Part shown: piece by piece, positions 26,630 through 38,283 of the stretch
Layout: the number at the start of each line of letters is the position of its first letter
Position numbering within the stretch: position 1 is the first letter of the stretch
Source of the DNA: Candidatus Moanabacter tarae
Lineage (GTDB): Bacteria > Verrucomicrobiota > Verrucomicrobiia > Opitutales > UBA2987
Direction: 5' to 3'
Assembly (NCBI GenBank): GCA_003226295.1
Contig: CP029803.1
Span: 1,865,001 to 1,929,000 of the forward strand
DNA: 64,000 nucleotides
Program-made: the position numbers and the translations under genes
The notes under the pieces: generated by a model
The model's input: only the letters and a program-made list of their open reading frames with translations
What the model was told of the DNA's origin: nothing
Databases searched by the model: none

Positions 26630-28966
26630 ATGGCCGTAATAGTCGACCATACCGTGCTACGAAGTATTTTTCTGGACTACCCAAGAAAGATCCTAATCTC
26701 GACAGTAATGGTGTGCCTTTTAACAGGCTCGGGACCGCCTCCCCAAACAGAAGGCCACAAAAAAATGGTCTCTTTGCTCTCACACATCAAAGCACGTAGC
26801 CGAGATGAAAACATCTGGCTCGGCGATCGTGAGGTGCGAATTAAGCGACGTCAGCTTAAGGAGCTGGGGCCCTTTGCGACTTCCGATAGTCGGTGGCGCG
26901 GAAACTTCGAAGTCGGTATGCTTGAGCTTCGCCTCGGCAATGAGGCACAAGCTATCGAACACCTTAGAAAATCCTACGAGCTTCTCCCTGATGTTGTCCA
27001 TCGCCTTCCAAAAGGATGGGATAACCACAATCTCTTTGAGCTTGGAGTAGCTTACCTGAGGATGGGTGAAACACAGAATTGCTGTCTACGCAACAACCCA
27101 GAAAGCTGCATTCTTCCGATACGGAACGCCGGCTTACATATCGATGAAACTGGATCGAGAAAAGCCATCGAAATGTTTACCGAATTACTAAGCCGACCCA
27201 GTATCGAGAGCAATATGCAATATAAGACTCAATGGTTACTCAATATAGCATACATGACGGTCGGCGGATATCCTCACGACGTACCAACAGCCCATCGGAT
27301 CCCACCTAAAGTCTTTGAGTCGGAACAACCTTTCGCTCAATTTGAAAACATTGCTATGCGCGTTGGTTTAGACTCGTTCAACCTTTACGGTAGTGCCGTG
27401 ATCGATGACTTTAACGGTGACGGTTATCTTGACGTTTTCACGACGACCTTTGATCCCAACGATCGGATTCACCTTTTTTGGAACGACCAGGACGGCTTTT
27501 TCTCCGACGGCAGTGTACAGGCAGGACTAGCCGATCTTTATGGTGGCATCAACGCTGTCCAGGCCGACTACGACAATGATGGAGACATCGATCTCTATGT
27601 GCTAAGAGGGGCTTGGATGGCCGATGGGGGACGCCATCCCAATTCATTAATCCGAAACAACGGAGATCGCACATTTACCGATGTGACCTTCGAGGCCGGA
27701 CTAGGAGAGGTACATTATCCGACCCAAACAGCTGCATGGGCAGACTACGACAATGATGGAGACATCGATCTCTACGTTGGTAATGAACACAGTAAGGGAT
27801 TCGCCAAAAAACTCTACAGCGGCACAGAAGGGAGTCAGAGAATTGAGGCACCATCTCAGCTTTTTCGTAACAATGGTGATGGCACCTTCTCCGATGTCGC
27901 AGCGGAGGCTGGAGTAGAGAATTTCCGCTTCGTCAAAGGCGTCGTTTGGGGCGACTACAACAATGACAGGTGGCCTGATCTCTACACCTCATCTTTGGGA
28001 GAGCCCAATCGCCTTTATCACAACAACGGCGACGGCACCTTCTCTGATATCGCTCCCCTTCTAGGCGTCACCGAACCATTGGCTTCGTTTCCCGTATGGT
28101 TCTGGGATTTCGACAACGATGGGGCACTAGATCTTTACGTACCAAGCTATCAAGGGACAAAGGACGCCATAGGTGCAGTTGCTGCCACATATCTCGGTTT
28201 GCGAGTAAGTATCGAAATGCCCCGCCTCTATCGAGGCAACGGGAAATATGGGTTCGAGGAAGTCGCCGCAGCACGGAACCTAACAAAGTTCCTTCTACCC
28301 ATGGGCGCCAATTTCGGTGATCTGGACAACGACGGTTACCTAGACTTCTACCTCGGAACCGGATACCCAGACTACGAAGCGCTGTCACCCAACGTTATGT
28401 ACCGGAACGTAAACGGAGAATCCTTTGCCGACATCACCACGGCCTCTGGACTCGGCCACCTCCAAAAGGGACACGCCATCGCATTCGCAGACCTAGATAA
28501 CGATGGCGATCAAGATGTCTTCGAACAGATGGGAGGGATTCTCCCTGGAGATCGTTACAATGACGCCCTTTTTGAGAATCCTGGATTCGATAACCATTGG
28601 ATTGCGATCCGATTAGTCGGGACCTCTTCCAACCGCTCGGCTATTGGTGCTTCGATTCATATTTTTGTGGAGCAAGGAGACGGCAATCGTTCCATTTACC
28701 GGCACGTTAATAGCGGAGGAAGTTTCGGATCGAACCCACTGCGGCAAAACATTGGGCTCGGACAGGCTTCGGGAATCAATCGGCTCGAGATCAAATGGCC
28801 GACTTCTGGACTCACTCAGACTTTTGAAGACGTCCCCATGGATTGTTTTGTGCAAATAGTCGAAGGAGATGATCAACTCAGTACATTCGAGCTACGAAAA
28901 CTACAGCTAGGAAGACTCCCCGAAGCAGCAGCCCAAGCAAAGGATGTAGATACCCGGTTAAGGTGA
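26630..28966 (+). CDS. FG-GAP/VCBS propeller protein with C-terminal ASPIC/UnbV domain
   Basis: A 778-residue protein of the CRTAC1-like family. An N-terminal hydrophobic stretch (about 20-35) suggests export. Residues about 50-190 have a TPR-like helical region (LGNEAQAIEHLRKSYEL). Then come at least seven calcium-binding FG-GAP loops of the D-x-D/N-x-DG form: DFNGDGYLDV, two copies of ADYDNDGDIDLY, GDYNNDRWPDLY, WDFDNDGALDLY, GDLDNDGYLDFY and ADLDNDGDQDVF. The last 120 residues, with HWIAIRLVGTSSNRSAIGA and NRLEIKWPTSG, are an ASPIC/UnbV domain. Biochemical role is unknown; a surface-binding or adhesion role is usual for such propellers. Confidence 0.85.
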   Translation: MAVIVDHTVLRSIFLDYPRKILISTVMVCLLTGSGPPPQTEGHKKMVSLLSHIKARSRDENIWLGDREVRIKRRQLKELGPFATSDSRWRGNFEVGMLELRLGNEAQAIEHLRKSYELLPDVVHRLPKGWDNHNLFELGVAYLRMGETQNCCLRNNPESCILPIRNAGLHIDETGSRKAIEMFTELLSRPSIESNMQYKTQWLLNIAYMTVGGYPHDVPTAHRIPPKVFESEQPFAQFENIAMRVGLDSFNLYGSAVIDDFNGDGYLDVFTTTFDPNDRIHLFWNDQDGFFSDGSVQAGLADLYGGINAVQADYDNDGDIDLYVLRGAWMADGGRHPNSLIRNNGDRTFTDVTFEAGLGEVHYPTQTAAWADYDNDGDIDLYVGNEHSKGFAKKLYSGTEGSQRIEAPSQLFRNNGDGTFSDVAAEAGVENFRFVKGVVWGDYNNDRWPDLYTSSLGEPNRLYHNNGDGTFSDIAPLLGVTEPLASFPVWFWDFDNDGALDLYVPSYQGTKDAIGAVAATYLGLRVSIEMPRLYRGNGKYGFEEVAAARNLTKFLLPMGANFGDLDNDGYLDFYLGTGYPDYEALSPNVMYRNVNGESFADITTASGLGHLQKGHAIAFADLDNDGDQDVFEQMGGILPGDRYNDALFENPGFDNHWIAIRLVGTSSNRSAIGASIHIFVEQGDGNRSIYRHVNSGGSFGSNPLRQNIGLGQASGINRLEIKWPTSGLTQTFEDVPMDCFVQIVEGDDQLSTFELRKLQLGRLPEAAAQAKDVDTRLR
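27566..27774 (+). repeat. Direct repeat inside the FG-GAP gene
   Basis: The 32-base stretch beginning GACTACGACAATGATGGAG at 27566 recurs without mismatch at 27743, 177 bases (59 codons) downstream. Both copies encode the calcium loop DYDNDGDIDLY. Identity at synonymous sites points to recent blade duplication or conversion. Confidence 0.85.
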
Positions 28967-29320
28967 AAAAGGGGAAACATAACGGCAAGAATACGCCGTC
29001 CTCCATGAGTTTCCCCTCCTCCAACTCCGGAAAGAACCCAATATACTCTTCCGTCATCTCCCCGGTACTTCTTACTCCGTTGAGCAATTCCGTTCACGAT
29101 GTGAAGTGGAATCAGTCAGCATCCTCCAAACGGAACATGTAACCTTTTTGACATCTAGGGATTAAGTGGGAAATCTCATGCTATAGGTCGAATGTACTGG
29201 CTGAAGACTCCTGGAGCGAGCATCAGACACTAGACTATTATTATCTCATTGTTTTTATCAAAAGTTAATTTATTTTGAATTTAAAGAAACGTGGACCGTA
29301 CAACCGAGACATAAAAAACC
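28967..29320. other. Intergenic region, nothing recognised
   Basis: About 350 bases between the FG-GAP gene and the enolase-superfamily gene. Two overlapping minus-strand frames of about 70 codons run into the end of the FG-GAP gene and look like shadows. The last 100 bases are AT-rich and likely promoter-bearing. Confidence 0.4.
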
Positions 29321-30505
29321 ATGACAAGTATTGATGATCGCATAGAGAACGCACGGGATAGCGTGCATATCACGGGTCTCAAGGCAATGGAGCTTAAAAA
29401 TGCGGCTGGGCAAAGTCTCGTCCGGGTCGAAACCGATGTCGGCCTCTATGGTATCGGTGAGGCAGGTGCGGCTGGTCCTGCTACCCGCGCTAATCTGCAG
29501 TGGCTCGAGAGGGTTCTGATCGGTGCCGATCCACTGAACATAGATAAGCTTTATCACCAGATGATGGGTCTTCAACACACCTACCAAGCCCATGTGCCAA
29601 CCATCAGTGGCGTAGATATCGCTCTGTGGGACTTAGCGGGAAAGATTCTAAACCTCCCGACCAGCAAACTGCTCACAGGCCGGTTTCGCGAAAACGTCGA
29701 ACTGTATTACGGAGGACCAGGCCTTCCAAATGATCGCTCTAAAGTCGATGAGTGGGTGAAGGAATTTCGCGCTCATCCTCACGGCTACCGAACCCTAAAG
29801 ATTGGCTTCGAACAACTGCTGGATAAAAACCGTCTTTCCAGAACGTTCAGGGGAGCTGAACCGAATCAGACGTTGAAGGAAAGTGACCTCAAATTAGTTC
29901 GTGACGGGTTTACTACCATACGCAATGCTCTTGGTTGGGATATCGATATTATCGTTCACTGTCACAATGAATGGGACATACCAACGGCGATCAACATTTC
30001 TCAGGCAATGGAAGAAGTCCGTCCGCTCTGGATTGAAGACCCTATCCAGGTATGGCATTCCGACGGATACAAACAACTTAGGGCTGCTTCCCGCGTGCCT
30101 ATATGCACCGGTGAAAAGATCGAAGGATTCCGTGATTTCTTTCCTTTCATCGTTGAGGGCGCAATCGATGTGTTACACCCCGATCTCTGCTGGTGCGGCG
30201 GTATAAGCGGAGGTCGGAAAATAGCAGAACTGGCCGATCATTTTGGGTTACCAGTGGCCCTGCATAATTGTGGGAGCCTCGTACATAATATGGCTAACAT
30301 TCACTTCGGCGCCATGGTCCGTAATTTCAGCATGAGCGAGACGCGGATTTACTCTCAGCCGTCCATCTCTGAAATGGGCGGCCTTGACGGTTTCGATTTG
30401 CTGGAAGGTAAAATCGCAGTTCCAAACGGCCCTGGGTTGGGCATCGAGCTCGTACCCGAAGTGCTCCGCGCCGAAGTTAGAGAGGATGAACCTTTCTGGG
30501 ATTAA
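29321..30505 (+). CDS. Enolase-superfamily dehydratase/racemase (MR/MLE type)
   Basis: A cytosolic acid-sugar-type enzyme of 394 residues with the N-terminal capping domain (1-120) and TIM barrel. It looks closest to the galactonate/gluconate dehydratase branch: DIALWDLAGKILNLP, KIGFEQLL, IVHCHNEW (H213, H215), WIEDP (E239), TGEKIEG (E265) and ALHNCGS (H315). Metal ligands on the ends of strands 3, 4 and 5 are normally Asp, Glu, Glu; here the first is His213. H215 and H315 sit where acid/base histidines are expected. Exact sugar acid cannot be called. It may feed the 2-keto acid enzymes a few kilobases downstream. Confidence 0.82.
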   Translation: MTSIDDRIENARDSVHITGLKAMELKNAAGQSLVRVETDVGLYGIGEAGAAGPATRANLQWLERVLIGADPLNIDKLYHQMMGLQHTYQAHVPTISGVDIALWDLAGKILNLPTSKLLTGRFRENVELYYGGPGLPNDRSKVDEWVKEFRAHPHGYRTLKIGFEQLLDKNRLSRTFRGAEPNQTLKESDLKLVRDGFTTIRNALGWDIDIIVHCHNEWDIPTAINISQAMEEVRPLWIEDPIQVWHSDGYKQLRAASRVPICTGEKIEGFRDFFPFIVEGAIDVLHPDLCWCGGISGGRKIAELADHFGLPVALHNCGSLVHNMANIHFGAMVRNFSMSETRIYSQPSISEMGGLDGFDLLEGKIAVPNGPGLGIELVPEVLRAEVREDEPFWD

Positions 30506-30675
30506 GAACCCGACAGTTTCACGATCCGATTATGCGATAAAAATGTAGACCCGCGTTATCAGGAAAATAAAGAAACCCTCAAATCATCATGCGCAATCTT
30601 AAGCGGAGCTGACGTCGCGAGACCGCTAATTAGCAGTCGCAATCAGAGATGCCCCCTTACAAGCACTTCACGAAA

Positions 30676-32892
<2,217 letters not shown>

Positions 32893-33066
32893 CTAGGTTT
32901 CCTTAAGACTGTTCCCTAACCAAGGAACATAAATCCTTGGAAGGTGATCTTAAATACGTTGAACATTCCCCTAATAATGTCAACTCGACCCAACCAATTG
33001 TACTTGGATTTAAATCGGAACTTCTAAATGCTCAACTAATGTTTAGGTAAGCCAAATTACGCAAAC

Positions 33067-33147
33067 CCCTCGGGAAAGGATTCAATGGAAATTTGAAAGT
33101 TTTTCGCCATCCTTAGAGTGATAAACGGGTGATACCTTCCCCGAGGG
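33067..33147. repeat. 13-bp inverted repeat pair, one mismatch, 55-base spacer
   Basis: CCCTCGGGAAAGG at 33067-33079 pairs with CCTTCCCCGAGGG at 33135-33147 with one mismatch. GC-rich arms stand out from the AT-rich surroundings. It could be a regulatory looping site or the remnant of a small mobile element, but no target duplication was seen. Confidence 0.5.
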
Positions 33148-33192
33148 CAAAAATTTAGATTAATAAAATTTCCTACATCAAACTACTAAGGA

Positions 33193-33220
33193 TTCTCGCC
33201 TTGATTAGACAAGGCGAGAA
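33193..33220. other. Perfect 11-bp hairpin, function unknown
   Basis: TTCTCGCCTTG (33193-33203), loop ATTAGA, then CAAGGCGAGAA (33210-33220). No T-run follows on either strand, and no gene ends nearby, so an intrinsic terminator is unlikely. It could be an operator or part of a small RNA. Confidence 0.55.
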
Positions 33221-33660
33221 ATTACAGCTTTCACTCAACCGCCCATTTTCCCTAATTAGGTTGTTCTTCGAAATAAAAACGTTGGCATAAAAACTTATTA
33301 TTACTTGTTAGGCCTCCGCTTACAACCGAAGATTATGGGGCCCTAAACAAGTTGCATCCTACGAAGCCACCCGTTCTTAGTAGTCCTTTCCTTTTGCTAG
33401 TATTCTATTGGAATCTTAATTTCGCCAGTTTCCCTTGCTACGGACCACCCAGAAACGAAATACTGTAACCCTATTTACGAGACCGAATTTTTTTGGAAGA
33501 AATGGTAAAAAGGCTTTTTCTTCCTTAGAAAATACAACCTTTCCCCATGCATAATTCACTGAATTAGCCAACGGAGCATAATAGAGCAGAAAACTCACTT
33601 ATAAGTGCCCCGAACGCTGTACATGTAGACTCCCGATCGGGAAATATTTAAGGAAATGCA

Positions 33661-34482
33661 ATGATTGAAGTAGGAATCCACACGGGTGAACGAGATATAG
33701 AAAAACTCATTAATTATTGTCAGAAATTAGACATTAATGCCGTCTGCATGCATTGCCAGGCCATCGATGGATACCAGGAGAACGGCGTACCTGATAAAGA
33801 TCACCTTATGACAGTCCAGGATTTGATGATGAGGGCAGGAAAGAAAGTAGAGGTCATGATCCCGACACCCCTACAGATTGACGTCTTGTCAAAAACCGAT
33901 GAGTGGGAGTCAAAAGTCGATGAAGTCTGCGGGACATTTGAAGTGCTTGGCTCATGTGAAGTAAAAGCGATGCTCCTTTACAACTTCATGAAAGCTGCCG
34001 AGGCAAGTGAGAGGGAAGAGCAATGGCAACTGGTCATTAACATTTATCGTCGTTTTACAGAACAGGCTGAGAAAAGCGGGGTAAAAATTGCCACACATGG
34101 TCACTGCTTGCCCGAATATCTCATTTGGAACTTCGATAGTATCTCAAGGTTACTCCAGGCAGCAGATAGCCCTTTCAACGGTTGGACGTATGATCCAGGC
34201 ATTCTGCTTCTAGCTCAAGATGACCCTTATGAAACTGTTGAAAAGGTGAAAGGGCGTATTCCCTTCGCCCATGCCCGTGATGTGCTAGGTGATTGGAGAA
34301 TGTGGGATGAAGTGTTCTTAGGACGAGGCAATGTTGATTTTCCAAAAGTTTTACAGTTACTCCAAGATGCCGATTTCGACGGTCTAATATGCCCCGAGCA
34401 CCTCGGACTAGATGGGCAGGGTAGAGAAAACCGAGAAGCAATGGCAGTAAAATTATTAAAAGAGCAACTTGGAACTAAGTGA
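33661..34482 (+). CDS. Sugar phosphate isomerase/epimerase-like TIM barrel
   Basis: A 273-residue protein of the xylose-isomerase-like TIM-barrel superfamily (AP endonuclease 2 fold). Metal-binding positions consistent with the family appear in ATHGHCLPEY, GWTYDPGILL, PFAHARDVLGDW and ICPEHLGLDG, giving His, Asp, His and Glu ligands at strand ends. Members isomerise or epimerise keto-sugars or dehydrate sugar acids such as mannonate. Which of these applies cannot be decided. The downstream aminotransferase is convergent, 63 bases away. Confidence 0.78.
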   Translation: MIEVGIHTGERDIEKLINYCQKLDINAVCMHCQAIDGYQENGVPDKDHLMTVQDLMMRAGKKVEVMIPTPLQIDVLSKTDEWESKVDEVCGTFEVLGSCEVKAMLLYNFMKAAEASEREEQWQLVINIYRRFTEQAEKSGVKIATHGHCLPEYLIWNFDSISRLLQAADSPFNGWTYDPGILLLAQDDPYETVEKVKGRIPFAHARDVLGDWRMWDEVFLGRGNVDFPKVLQLLQDADFDGLICPEHLGLDGQGRENREAMAVKLLKEQLGTK

Positions 34483-34545
34483 AAAAATGATGGCATTCAC
34501 TCCTGGTTTGCAAAATTTCTGGCTAATTCGAGATTATGGCTTGCC

Positions 34546-35895
34546 TTACGCCAAACGATGAAACCCGGATTCCTTTACTAACCCACCGATTCTTTGCTCG
34601 ATATCGTCTTCTCGAATAGCCTCTCCTAGTTCTGCCACCACCGAATCGGCAGCCTTCAGGTACGCATCAACATGACGATCCTCATGTGCTAACATGGGGT
34701 ACATTCCTGCAACCGCAAGAAACCCGCGCTCTAGCATTCGAATAGTCCACAGCGTGAATAAAGCGTTCGCCTTGGAGTGATCGATTCCAAAGTACAATAG
34801 CGCAGGGTGACAGGAAAACATCCATGGCACCCGATGCTTCTCTGCAAGTTTCGCTAACCCCTCTTGCAATCTGGTGCCAATCCGAAAGAGATGAGCTGGC
34901 ACATCGATGCGCATGTGCTTTTTGACGGTTGCCAGGGCAGCCGTTGGGCCGACCCCTTCGCTCCAATAAGCACTTGAGATGAAAGTATCCTGAAAGGCAC
35001 CCATTGTCTCAGTCGAGCCAAGTATTGCTGCCATAGGATGACCGTTGCCCAAAGATTTGGCAAACACTGCCATGTCGGGGCAAACACCGTACTTTAGGTG
35101 CGAACCGCCACAAGAGAGCTTCCAGCTGATTGTGATCTCGTCGAAGATGAGGCGAGCACCGCAGTGATCAGCCAGATCACGAGCTCCTTCCAAGAATCCA
35201 GGCTCCGGCTCGAAATTCCGTGTAGGCTCAACCACAATCGCAGCCAACTCCGATCCATGAGCATCTACAATTGCTTTCAATTCTTCGATCTGGTTGTAAG
35301 CAAAGGGTATCGTCGTACCAGCCAAACCACGCGGCACCCCCAAAGGCTCCAGTCCTGGCAGCAGGTGCCATTCGCCCAGCCGATCTGCCATTCCCCCTTC
35401 CTGGTTCGGCATATTCGCAGCAAGATACCAATCATGCCATCCGTGGTATCCGCAAAACGCGACTTTATCTCGTCGCGTACTCGCCCGAGCGATCCGGATG
35501 GCAATTGTCATGGTCTCACCTCCTAATCGTCCAAAACGAATCTTCCTAGCCCAAGGATGAAGCTCCAGAAGCAACTCAGCTAGTTCAACCTCTTCAGGAG
35601 GATTCATAGCGCACATCGATCCATTCCTCACACTACGAACAACAGCTTCGGTAACATCGGGATCAGCATATCCAAGCGCAGTAGCACCGATACCGCATTG
35701 CGACATGTCCACATAAGTCTGACCATCTAGGTCGGTAACCTCGCATCCCTGTGCCCTGACGGCGTAAGGGGGCCATTGTTGCGGGGCTCTAAGCTCCTGC
35801 CGGAACCCAAACAGTCCAGTAGCACCAACAATTAATCGTTTTGCTTTGTCGTAAAGTTCCTGACCAGCGGTAATCTTGTGTATCGGCGTTTTCAT
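34546..35895 (-). CDS. Class III aminotransferase, glutamate-1-semialdehyde aminomutase-like
   Basis: A PLP enzyme of about 450 residues. The PLP-pairing Asp lies in LIFDEITIS (D252 from the chosen start) and the Schiff-base lysine in VFAKSLGNGHPMAA (K280). The dimer and phosphate segments GGETMTIAIRIAR and GYHGWHDWY are typical of the HemL-like branch. True HemL is usually encoded with other haem genes, and this one is among catabolic genes, so an omega-aminotransferase or aminomutase acting on another amino compound is more likely. I chose the ATG at 35895; a TTG at 35922 adds nine residues. Confidence 0.8.
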   Translation of the reverse strand: MKTPIHKITAGQELYDKAKRLIVGATGLFGFRQELRAPQQWPPYAVRAQGCEVTDLDGQTYVDMSQCGIGATALGYADPDVTEAVVRSVRNGSMCAMNPPEEVELAELLLELHPWARKIRFGRLGGETMTIAIRIARASTRRDKVAFCGYHGWHDWYLAANMPNQEGGMADRLGEWHLLPGLEPLGVPRGLAGTTIPFAYNQIEELKAIVDAHGSELAAIVVEPTRNFEPEPGFLEGARDLADHCGARLIFDEITISWKLSCGGSHLKYGVCPDMAVFAKSLGNGHPMAAILGSTETMGAFQDTFISSAYWSEGVGPTAALATVKKHMRIDVPAHLFRIGTRLQEGLAKLAEKHRVPWMFSCHPALLYFGIDHSKANALFTLWTIRMLERGFLAVAGMYPMLAHEDRHVDAYLKAADSVVAELGEAIREDDIEQRIGGLVKESGFHRLA

Positions 35896-36170
35896 CCCTG
35901 TAGTTCCATTTGTAACACGCAATTATAACTACTTATCTCTAAAGGGGTTCCAAGGTATCTGTTAGCCCCTCTTTCAAAAAATCGATTGACTCCTGAATTA
36001 ATAAATAACCTGCACCAATTAGTGTATCATTATCATATTCAGGCCCATTATTCCGCCGTAAGTGTTCTCCTTTATCTTATATTCTCTTTTTACCAGGAAG
36101 GATTCACGATCCGGCGTGATAAAGATTCAACCGACATCTGCCAGAAAACTCCTAAAGATCTTAAAAGCAA

Positions 36171-36983
36171 TCATACAAAATGAGCGGACGCCTCTCCTAG
36201 CCCTTTTATTTCCACGGTTACAATATCGCCCATAGTTACCCATTTAGTTTGTACAATACTACCAAGCATGATAATCCAATCCTTGGGTAAGTCACGCCCA
36301 CGTTTAGCCTCGAAGTTCGCAAGCCAAACCAAGGCCTCCAAGGGGTGTCCATTTATGATGTCCCGCCCATGTCCCATACCAACTTCAACACCATTGATCA
36401 TCAAGGATCCCTGCACCCTAGAAAGGTCCAGAGCATACCAATTGAACACAGGTTCGCCCAATACAATTCCAGCACCAAAAAAATCATCGGCCAACCAAAT
36501 CCGCCAATCAGGCTCACGTGCAGAGAAATCAACATAACGATCATCTACGATTTCTATAGCGGGGAAAAACGCCCCAACAGCTTCTGAGACGCTGTCGATA
36601 GTATGAGGCGCCCCCGATGCTGAAATTGAAGACTTAAGTTTTACGGCAATTTCGCATTCAACCCCAGCATGAAGGAAGGATTTAAACCCAACCTTACCGA
36701 TCCTATACTGAATGGTCGTATCAAATATTCCACCCACACACGGATGTGGCACGCCAAGGTAATCCTGCATTACTTTTGTGGTACACCCTATTTTCGTACC
36801 CACGACTGTCCCATAACCATTTGCCGTCAGAAGGATGTGTAAGGCATCTTGTATCATCATGCTATCCTCTGCATCAACTGGCTCCCATTCTACATCCGGA
36901 TACCCGATTGGCGAAGGAGGCAGCAACCGCCCTTTAGCAACAAATTCCGCCGCACGTTTTATTGAGTTATCAGATAGAGCCAT
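36171..36983 (-). CDS. 2-keto-4-pentenoate hydratase-like (FAH superfamily)
   Basis: A 270-residue protein resembling MhpD/2-oxopent-4-enoate hydratase and oxalocrotonate decarboxylase. The conserved metal-site pattern VECEIAVKL plus PAIEIVDDRYVDF is present, as are GTKIGCTTKVMQ near the N-terminus and GHPLEALVWLAN near the C-terminus. The family handles 2-keto acids produced in aromatic ring cleavage or sugar-acid dehydration; enolase-superfamily genes in this window favour the latter as an inference. It is on the same strand as the aminotransferase, separated by 275 bases. Confidence 0.82.
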   Translation of the reverse strand: MALSDNSIKRAAEFVAKGRLLPPSPIGYPDVEWEPVDAEDSMMIQDALHILLTANGYGTVVGTKIGCTTKVMQDYLGVPHPCVGGIFDTTIQYRIGKVGFKSFLHAGVECEIAVKLKSSISASGAPHTIDSVSEAVGAFFPAIEIVDDRYVDFSAREPDWRIWLADDFFGAGIVLGEPVFNWYALDLSRVQGSLMINGVEVGMGHGRDIINGHPLEALVWLANFEAKRGRDLPKDWIIMLGSIVQTKWVTMGDIVTVEIKGLGEASAHFV

Positions 36984-37348
36984 AATTTTCCTCTGTATCC
37001 GTCATAGTTCCAAGCGAACCGTTTCGTTTTAGTTGTAGACGCCCTTGATGAGGCCATAGGTAATTATTTCAAAGAAAAGCAGTGATGGATGGCTAAAAGG
37101 GTTAATTCCAACCACGGAGTTACCGCTCAGCAGCTGTCGCTGTCAATTGTTCAACCGTAAGATTGATGAAATCCAACATACAGAGCTGAACCATAACCCG
37201 CGCGAAAACTTCCATCACGTTTCGAGATTGAGTTGCCAAATTGCGATGGAATCTTAGATTTCTGCAGATGTTTTTAACATAATTCGTTTCCCTTAACTAG
37301 AAATTTGCCGTTTGACAATCATTCGGATTGTAATGGCTCCTAATAAAC
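36984..37348. other. Divergent intergenic region, no element recognised
   Basis: About 365 bases between the divergent hydratase-like and SDR genes. It should carry two promoters. No palindrome of note, RNA gene or supported ORF was seen. Confidence 0.4.
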
Positions 37349-38128
37349 ATGTCTAAAGCTTATACACTATCAGGAAAGAAAGCTCTGGTCACAGGAGGCA
37401 AAAGACGGATTGGACGCGGAATAGCTCTTGCTCTGGCAGAGGCCGGCTGCGATGTGGGCATCAATGATCTATCAGTGGATAGCGATGCACAGGAGACAGT
37501 GCAATTGATTCAAAAGTTGAATCGCAAATCTGAATTCTATCCTGCAGATATCTCAGAGCCTACTGATGTCGAGAAAATGTTTAGCACTTTCCTTGAGCAG
37601 TTCGGCCAAATCGATATCCTTGTTAACAATCCGTACGGAGGAACGTCCCAGGGATTCCTAGAGTTGACTGAGAGAAACTGGGATCTCAACTTAGATATTG
37701 GCCTCAAGGGCTTTTATCTATGCAGTCAACAGGCTACCCGCGCAATGGTAGCGACGGGTACCAAAGGATGTATTGTCAGCACATCTTCGGTCCACGGCCG
37801 TAGAGCTTGGAAAGGGGATACAGCTTATGGGGTCACCAAAGCGGGAGTACTGCGACTGACCGAGAGCATGGCAGTCGATCTCGGAGAGTACGGTATTCGA
37901 TGTAATGCTGTACTTCCCGGCCATATGAATACCGAACACGAATTCAACACCCCCCCTCCGTCTGTTGGCAGCATCGATGAATCCCTCTTCGACTCCGTGC
38001 CATTGCGTCGACGTGGCACGCCGGAAGATATCGGTCGCGCCGTCGTGTTCCTCTGCTCTGATGCATCGGCCTGTATAACTGGCATATCCCTTCCCGTAGA
38101 TGGAGGGTTGCTAGCGGGAGCAATATGA
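37349..38128 (+). CDS. SDR oxidoreductase (gluconate 5-dehydrogenase/FabG-like)
   Basis: A 259-residue classical SDR. Cofactor loop is TGGKRRIGRGIA, with INDLS after strand 2. Catalytic Ser lies in STSSVHGRR and the Tyr/Lys pair in AYGVTKAG. The usual NNAG motif after strand 4 reads NNPYGG, an unusual replacement. The C-terminal ITGISLPVDGGLLAG is standard. Substrate is probably a sugar, sugar acid or hydroxy acid, given the neighbours, but this is inference. Confidence 0.82.
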   Translation: MSKAYTLSGKKALVTGGKRRIGRGIALALAEAGCDVGINDLSVDSDAQETVQLIQKLNRKSEFYPADISEPTDVEKMFSTFLEQFGQIDILVNNPYGGTSQGFLELTERNWDLNLDIGLKGFYLCSQQATRAMVATGTKGCIVSTSSVHGRRAWKGDTAYGVTKAGVLRLTESMAVDLGEYGIRCNAVLPGHMNTEHEFNTPPPSVGSIDESLFDSVPLRRRGTPEDIGRAVVFLCSDASACITGISLPVDGGLLAGAI

Positions 38129-38283
38129 TGAACAAACTGCAAAAACCGGTCGGGGACGCTCAGTGGCAAATTCCGCGATAAAATTTCTCAGAAAGAACTA
38201 AAATCATATAACTTGAGCTCTGAAATTTATTTTCACTCTCCATTTGGTTGACTGAAGCTTATTACCCTTAACCCGGAACCACC

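Noticed and set aside
33416-33598. 60-codon minus-strand ORF upstream of the TIM-barrel gene
   Set aside because: Low-complexity composition and no supporting context.
35986-36183. 65-codon plus-strand ORF between the aminotransferase and hydratase genes
   Set aside because: It overlaps the 3' end of the hydratase gene on the other strand and has no family resemblance.
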